Assembly (NCBI GenBank): GCA_016213345.1
Contig: JACRAO010000034.1
Coordinates: forward strand, 1 to 9,822
Length of the DNA: 9,822 bases
Reading direction: 5' to 3'
DNA from: Bdellovibrio sp.
Lineage (GTDB): Bacteria; Bdellovibrionota; UBA1018
This document shows, in pieces, positions 5,588 to 9,822 of this stretch. Under the pieces are notes generated by a model. It searched no databases. It saw only the letters and a program-made list of their open reading frames with translations, and was not told the DNA's origin. Made by a program: the position numbers and the translations under genes. The stretch's first letter is position 1, and every line of letters begins with the position of its first letter.

Positions 5588-6388
5588 TTATTTTAAATCA
5601 AATCTGTCATTATACTTGTGTGCACATTCCTGTGCACGACACCTCTGCGCGCGCGCATATAGCAAAGTTCCTCCTACAACCGCTAATGGCAACGCTAAAC
5701 TAGATAACAAAGGGATCGCAAACAAGACAGAAAAAGAAACCCCAAAACCTAAACACGCATATAAATGCTTCCACAAAAATTTCAAACTATGTTTCAGATC
5801 CTCACTTCTTCTTGTTTGCGGGTAACTCAAGTATTGAAATGTTAATAACAAAAAAGCCAGCACAAATACAATAATATTAATCACCGGAAGCCAGGAAAAC
5901 GACAGTGCAACAACAACTGCAATAGCCGTAGCTATGGTTTTCAGCAAATCAATACCAATGAGTTTGAGTTTTTCCTTAAAATTTATTTTAGAAACTAGTT
6001 TTAATGATGGCATGGTCCATTTTTCAGTACACTCTGCTAAGATATCATTAAAAGGAGATGAAGCTACACTGGCTATAAAAGAAAAAGTAAACATGCTTAA
6101 AATCCATAAAAAAACTCTACTCATAAGTAAAACGGCTTTTAATATAATGCCTGTGGGATCTAAACCCATTTGAAGAAAGTAATAAATCAATAAATTTTTT
6201 GCTACGTCTTGTGCTTTTTGAATCAAAAAGAAATATAAAAACAAAGTTATAACTATTGGCAAAACACTCCAAAAAATAAGCTGTGGTTTTGCTAAAATAA
6301 GTCTTGCAGAACTTATTGGCAACGTACAACCAAACCAGAAGGAACGAATTCTTTTAAACAATATAGGTAAATGTGACCGGTAGTTCAT
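5588..6388 (-). CDS. EI24/CysZ-like integral membrane protein
   Basis: This 266-residue protein belongs to the EI24 (formerly DUF540) family, which includes the sulfate permease CysZ. The N-terminus has the family's amphipathic start and 'ILAKPQLIFWSVLPIVI' (31-47) leading into the first membrane segment. 'SSPFNDILAECTE' (110-122) is the conserved PF.D.LaE loop after the second. Two further long hydrophobic regions follow at about 145-185 and 205-243. The start is taken at ATG 6388-6386, which overlaps the TAA of the upstream gene as TAATG and implies translational reinitiation. An open frame extends further upstream but inside the preceding gene. Odd: the C-terminal tail holds a tandem RAQRC/RAQEC duplication. 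A sulfate role is not assumed, since no cysteine synthesis genes are nearby. Confidence 0.8.
   Translation of the reverse strand: MNYRSHLPILFKRIRSFWFGCTLPISSARLILAKPQLIFWSVLPIVITLFLYFFLIQKAQDVAKNLLIYYFLQMGLDPTGIILKAVLLMSRVFLWILSMFTFSFIASVASSPFNDILAECTEKWTMPSLKLVSKINFKEKLKLIGIDLLKTIATAIAVVVALSFSWLPVINIIVFVLAFLLLTFQYLSYPQTRRSEDLKHSLKFLWKHLYACLGFGVSFSVLFAIPLLSSLALPLAVVGGTLLYARAQRCRAQECAHKYNDRFDLK
5646..5661. repeat. Alternating purine-pyrimidine tract
   Basis: The 16 bases at 5646-5661 alternate pyrimidine and purine throughout, including GCGCGCGCGC (5647-5656). Two ApaLI-type GTGCAC palindromes lie close by (5620-5625, 5632-5637). It is a GC-rich patch in an AT-rich neighbourhood, inside the EI24-like coding region. 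Confidence 0.35.
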
Positions 6389-7137
6389 TACAGCCCTAAA
6401 AAAGCACGACTTGCAATCAAAAACACTAGCCTCCATCGAAAAGGAGCTAGCTTTATCTGCCCACTGCGAATAAGAAAAGCGGTCTTCTTCCACGGCTCTG
6501 GAGAACTGGCAATATCCTTCCATTTTTGATAATCTAAGACAAATCCCTGTACGGGTATAAAATATTTTTCCGATAAATATTTCACCACTGCAGCCAAATC
6601 TTTTCTTTGATCAACTCCAAGTGCTGTCAAATCTGGTTCATTAAAGCCACTTATTTTATCTTTTTGAACAATCAACACATAATCCTTATTCTGCTCACCA
6701 TCAAAACGTAAAAACATTCCATACGAAGAAGGCAAAAACTTGTTCCACCAACTCTCTATGCTTTCTAATAAAAAGTGCCTTAAAAAATAACTCTCTAAAT
6801 TTTTCTTATTCTTCTTTAAAAATCCAAAAGCTTGGGATTTTAGAAATTTCACCTGATCATAATACAAATCATGATTAGTTGATTTTAACATCCAACCATC
6901 AGCTGTGCTTTTATTTAAAAAAACAATTTCTCTATGTTTAAAGTTTTCACGGATTTCGTCTTCTGGTGCACCAACCCAGTCCAATAAATTTTCTCCTTCA
7001 GAAAACGCAAAAGATACGAAACCATTGTCTTTAAGGACAAAAACTGGTTTTGATTGCGCGGAATCAGCCGCATGTTTAGTTTCAATTGATTGAAAAAATA
7101 AGGAATGAAAATTTTTCCAATCAAAATTTAATTCCAT
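6388..7137 (-). CDS. Hypothetical protein in the TIM-barrel/EI24/MFS operon
   Basis: I do not recognise this 249-residue protein. It has no signal peptide, no clear membrane segment apart from a short hydrophobic C-terminus ('LVFLIASRAFLGL'), and no obvious catalytic motif. It looks like a soluble mixed alpha/beta protein with many aromatic residues: 'ESWWNKFLPSSYGMFLRFDGE' near the middle, 'VVKYLSEKYFIPVQGFVLDY' later, and a basic 'RSGQIKLAPFRWRL' near the end. A GGAAGGGA box about 10 bases before ATG 7137 supports the start. The gene overlaps the upstream gene by 10 bases and the downstream gene by one, so it is embedded in the operon and probably works with its neighbours. Confidence 0.7.
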   Translation of the reverse strand: MELNFDWKNFHSLFFQSIETKHAADSAQSKPVFVLKDNGFVSFAFSEGENLLDWVGAPEDEIRENFKHREIVFLNKSTADGWMLKSTNHDLYYDQVKFLKSQAFGFLKKNKKNLESYFLRHFLLESIESWWNKFLPSSYGMFLRFDGEQNKDYVLIVQKDKISGFNEPDLTALGVDQRKDLAAVVKYLSEKYFIPVQGFVLDYQKWKDIASSPEPWKKTAFLIRSGQIKLAPFRWRLVFLIASRAFLGL

Positions 7138-9101
7138 GGAGATTTTGTCCCTTCCAATTCGGTGATTCCTGGAAACTCATTTATTGCCGATATATGTACG
7201 GAATTTTTTATAAACTCAGCATCTTGAGACGCTAAAATATGTGCTTCATCAAGTGACTCAATACCCTCAATCAATAATGGCAAAACACCACACGGGGGAA
7301 TACACAACTCAAATCTTTCAGCATTTTCATGCAGCAAAGATTCCCTATCATATTGAGACGACAGTGCGTTAAAAAAATCTGAAATATAAACAGAATGATT
7401 AAAAAATAGCTCCGAATCTATTTTTTTAGCGCTGTCATTTAAAACAAACACACTCATTGAATTTTCATTAAACTTTAATGGTATCATTTCGATTCGACCG
7501 TCGTTGAAATGACAATAATCTTCAATATGAGCTAAAGACAAAAGTGATTTTATAAAATTTCTTAATGCATGCAGGGACTCTCCCTGCATGTGTATTTTTT
7601 CAGGATAATCATATAAAATAAGTTTGCCCTCTTTGAGCGGACACACATGGTATGTCAGGCCCAAATTGAACTCCATTGAGCTATTTTGCGCAAGCAAGTG
7701 TTCCAAGAGTCCTTTGGCAAAAGAAGTATAAAGAGAAGATCTGGGCAAAGCCAAAACCCTGCCTGCTTGTGCCCACTGCAAAAGTTCATCTAAAATTTTC
7801 TTTGTAATAATAAAAGCAGGATCTACTATTAAAAACATCGTTTTTGACATTGCACTAAGCATTTCTATTTGAGAAATTACCCTGGTCTCAACCCCTAAAA
7901 TCCTAACAAGTTCATAATAAAGAGGATGTTTAACCGACCACAGGTGTGGAGTCAAATAAAGTGCTCTAGTTTTTATCGATAGTTCACCCTGTGACATTAG
8001 TTTAGCCAAATTTTCTACTCTTTGTCGGAATGGACTTGAAAACGAAAACCATTCTGATTCATTCAAAAAAATTCCTCCGCCTTGAGATCCCATAAGTAAT
8101 ATAGATTTTAATATAAGAAATTGTTTTTCGGTTTCTGTTAAATTTTTAAACCCTCCTAGAGCATTCCAATAAATAAAAGGCAGAGAATTATCTTCTCCAT
8201 ACTTTGTTTTTCTCACTGCCATCTGACTCAAAAGAGAAGAAAACAACTTTAAGTTGCCACGGGCATTAAGCAAAGTCTGAAACAAATAAGTATATGAATA
8301 AGCTGGATCTGCTTCGGGTGTATAAAGTTCAACACAATCTACTGTATAAGCTTTTCGTTTTACAAATTGAGCAGTGCGGACTTTAAACATTTGTTCCGCA
8401 TATTCTGAAAACAAATCATAATTGGTTTTTTCTAAAAATTTGGACTTCCACCGGTTGGGTTCAGCACTTTCTAATTCGGCAAATTCTTTTTGTGCATAAT
8501 TGCGCTCCAAATACTCTCTAAACAAAAGCGAAGAGCAATGTGAAAAATCTCTAGCTTCTCCCTCAAATGCGCGAGACGAAGAAGCATAATGACTGCGATA
8601 ATACTTCCAAAAACTACCAGTTAAAACAATTCTAACTCTCTCTAATAATTTTGGATGGGCTTTACTAATCTCAGATAACAAACTATCCAGCCTGGTTAAA
8701 TAGCTGTGGTAACGTGTTAAAAAATGAGACGAATGCAAAGAAGGTAAACAAAAAACATTAGGCGGTAAGAGTATACAAAAAGGATCTCCAGCACGTTGTT
8801 TAGCTTCAGATTCTGTGGATGACGCCAAGTCTTTTGGCAAGCCCGAATAAGGATAATAAACACCAACATCGGGAGTAATAACCAAAGAAAGAGCCATCCT
8901 GCGCTCAGAAGCCGCTTGTAAAAACCTATTTAGACTGCGTGAAATATCTGATTCGATCAATTGCCATGGTACAAAGCTAGCTATGTGCGTTAAACCGAGA
9001 CGCAATAACTCATCTAACTTTGTCCCAAGCTGTGCGTTAGAATATTCCCAAAAATTAATAACTAATCTAATAGGATAAGGATTTACATCTCTTACCAACA
9101 T
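7128..9101 (-). CDS. Beta-galactosidase-like TIM-barrel protein (divergent GH42-type layout)
   Basis: This is a 657-residue protein with no signal peptide. Residues about 10-360 look like a glycoside-hydrolase TIM barrel: 'RLVINFWEY' (12-20), 'ASFVPWQLIE' (41-50), 'LSLVITPDVGVYYP' (71-84), E258 in 'CVELYTPEADP', and 'GGGIFLNESEW' with E348 and E350. About 365-480 resembles the amidotransferase-like second domain of GH42 enzymes ('TRALYLTPHLWSV...YELVRILGVETRV'). A beta-rich tail follows. The NE pair expected for the GH42 acid/base was not found, so activity and substrate are uncertain, and it could bind rather than cut glycans. The start is set at ATG 9101; a TTG at 9191 would run into the divergent gene. 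No Shine-Dalgarno is visible. First gene of the minus-strand operon. Confidence 0.6.
   Translation of the reverse strand: MLVRDVNPYPIRLVINFWEYSNAQLGTKLDELLRLGLTHIASFVPWQLIESDISRSLNRFLQAASERRMALSLVITPDVGVYYPYSGLPKDLASSTESEAKQRAGDPFCILLPPNVFCLPSLHSSHFLTRYHSYLTRLDSLLSEISKAHPKLLERVRIVLTGSFWKYYRSHYASSSRAFEGEARDFSHCSSLLFREYLERNYAQKEFAELESAEPNRWKSKFLEKTNYDLFSEYAEQMFKVRTAQFVKRKAYTVDCVELYTPEADPAYSYTYLFQTLLNARGNLKLFSSLLSQMAVRKTKYGEDNSLPFIYWNALGGFKNLTETEKQFLILKSILLMGSQGGGIFLNESEWFSFSSPFRQRVENLAKLMSQGELSIKTRALYLTPHLWSVKHPLYYELVRILGVETRVISQIEMLSAMSKTMFLIVDPAFIITKKILDELLQWAQAGRVLALPRSSLYTSFAKGLLEHLLAQNSSMEFNLGLTYHVCPLKEGKLILYDYPEKIHMQGESLHALRNFIKSLLSLAHIEDYCHFNDGRIEMIPLKFNENSMSVFVLNDSAKKIDSELFFNHSVYISDFFNALSSQYDRESLLHENAERFELCIPPCGVLPLLIEGIESLDEAHILASQDAEFIKNSVHISAINEFPGITELEGTKSPWN
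7565..7600 (+). terminator. Intragenic hairpin with T run, possible antisense terminator
   Basis: CATGCAGGGA (7568-7577), CTC loop, TCCCTGCATG (7581-7590): a perfect 10-base-pair stem. It extends on the plus-strand RNA by two G-U pairs and one A-U pair (7565-7567 with 7591-7593). Six Ts follow at 7595-7600. This is the layout of an intrinsic terminator acting on plus-strand transcripts, antisense to the TIM-barrel gene. In the sense direction no T run follows. Confidence 0.45.
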
Positions 9102-9109
9102 GTTATGAG
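9082..9109 (+). promoter_or_regulatory. Candidate promoter of the acyl-CoA dehydrogenase gene
   Basis: TTTACA (9082-9087) and TATGAG (9104-9109) are 16 bases apart, a moderate match to sigma-70 boxes, in the right place before the ATG at 9141. It overlaps the start of the divergent gene. Confidence 0.25.
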
Positions 9110-9140
9110 TATTACACAGACCAAGAGAGGAGTCACTAGT

Positions 9141-9822
9141 ATGTGGTTTTTTTCTGACGAACACAAAATGCTTCAAGAGACAGTGCGTCAATTTTCTCTT
9201 TCGCAGCTACTTCCTAAAATAAGCAAATTAGACGAAGAAGAAGGGTTCAATCGTGATGCCTTTTACGAAATGGGGAGGCTCGGAGTTTTAGGAGTGCTTG
9301 TCGCAGAAAAAGACGGCGGTAGTGGGCTTGATTCCGTTGCCGCAACTATAGTATGCGAAGAACTTGGTGCTGTAGATGCCTCGACCGCATTGTCTTTTTT
9401 GGCGCATACGATTTTATGCCTACATCAAATCTCTAGCTACTGTAACTCCGGCCAAAAACAAAAATACATACCCAAACTACTGAGTGGCCAATGGATTGGT
9501 GGCATGGGTCTAACAGAACCAGGTTCCGGGTCTGATGCGCTTGGCATGAAAACAAAAGCCAAACAAGAAGGACATTATTATACCATAAATGGTTCAAAAA
9601 CATTTATAACCAATGGACCGGTAGGAGATATTTTTTATATATATGCCAAAACCGGGGATCAAAAAAATAATGTATCCACTTTTATTATAGAAAAAGGATT
9701 TGAGGGATTTGAAACTGGCAAGAAATTTTCTAAAATGGGAATGAGGGCTTCGCCAACCGGAGAGCTAGTTTTTTCAAATTGCAAAGTGCCTCTTGCAAAT
9801 CGCGTAGGCGAGGAAAATCAAA
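9141..9822 (+). CDS. Acyl-CoA dehydrogenase (3' end outside the window)
   Basis: This is the first 227 residues of an FAD-dependent acyl-CoA dehydrogenase, which introduces a trans-2 double bond into acyl-CoA in fatty-acid or branched-chain amino-acid breakdown and passes electrons to electron-transfer flavoprotein. Visible are the helical N-terminal domain (about 1-118, with 'LGVLGVLVAEKDGGSG' and 'ALSFLAHTILC'), the FAD/substrate segment 'GGMGLTEPGSGSDA' (120-133), 'INGSKTFITNGPVGD', and 'KMGMRASPTGELVFSNCKVP' leading into the beta domain. The catalytic glutamate lies beyond the window. The start has a strong AGGAG (9128-9132) 8 bases before ATG 9141. Substrate length or branching cannot be decided from this part. 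It diverges from the minus-strand operon across 39 bases. Confidence 0.93.
   Translation, partial: MWFFSDEHKMLQETVRQFSLSQLLPKISKLDEEEGFNRDAFYEMGRLGVLGVLVAEKDGGSGLDSVAATIVCEELGAVDASTALSFLAHTILCLHQISSYCNSGQKQKYIPKLLSGQWIGGMGLTEPGSGSDALGMKTKAKQEGHYYTINGSKTFITNGPVGDIFYIYAKTGDQKNNVSTFIIEKGFEGFETGKKFSKMGMRASPTGELVFSNCKVPLANRVGEENQ

Noticed and set aside
6389..6523. N-terminal extension of the EI24-like protein
   Set aside because: It would lie within the preceding gene; the ATG at 6388 overlapping its stop as TAATG fits the operon and the family's length.
9102..9191. N-terminal extension of the TIM-barrel protein to a TTG at 9191
   Set aside because: It would overlap the divergent acyl-CoA dehydrogenase gene, and the residues look like noise.
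1..9822. CRISPR arrays, tRNA or rRNA genes, insertion sequences, attachment sites
   Set aside because: No regularly spaced repeats, cloverleaf-like segments, transposase-like proteins or flanking direct repeats were seen on either strand.

Overview
The window is an AT-rich stretch of bacterial chromosome. Genes are densely packed, with short gaps and start/stop overlaps. No rRNA, tRNA, CRISPR array, insertion sequence or replication origin was seen. A Gram-negative, heterotrophic, free-living or predatory-type bacterium is plausible, because an EI24/CysZ-like membrane protein, an acyl-CoA dehydrogenase and an MFS transporter sit among low-GC genes. The phylum cannot be fixed from the sequence alone.

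Bases 1 to about 3850 look like an accessory, conflict-type region. They hold, in order: the 3' end of a DUF4143-type AAA ATPase gene (running in from the left) with its own intrinsic terminator; a DUF433 antitoxin / DUF5615 PIN-like toxin pair; a 185-base gap full of overlapping inverted repeats; a complete AAA ATPase with a C-terminal DUF234-type nuclease-like domain; and, on the opposite strand, an XRE helix-turn-helix regulator translationally coupled to a DUF6036/AbiEii-like nucleotidyltransferase. The regulator's start codon sits at the edge of a perfect palindrome, as expected of an autoregulated toxin-antitoxin-like module. The 3' ends of the ATPase and nucleotidyltransferase genes overlap convergently by 65 bases.

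From 3913 on the content becomes housekeeping-like. rpiB (ribose-5-phosphate isomerase B) faces a four-gene minus-strand operon that reads from 9101 down to 4375: a large beta-galactosidase-like TIM-barrel protein, an unrecognised 249-residue protein, an EI24/CysZ-like membrane protein and an MFS transporter. These genes overlap or abut (10-base overlap, 1-base overlap, 7-base gap), so they are very likely co-transcribed and may form one uncharacterised pathway of glycan or small-molecule handling. An acyl-CoA dehydrogenase gene starts divergently at 9141, only 39 bases from the operon, and leaves the window on the right.

The non-coding signals that stand out are: the chain of inverted repeats sharing arms at 1174-1272; two perfect TATAAT boxes framing a palindrome at 1275-1306; the double operator at 3819-3851; a perfect 10-3-10 hairpin followed by a T run inside the TIM-barrel gene at 7568-7590, which looks like an antisense terminator; and several genes without a visible Shine-Dalgarno sequence.
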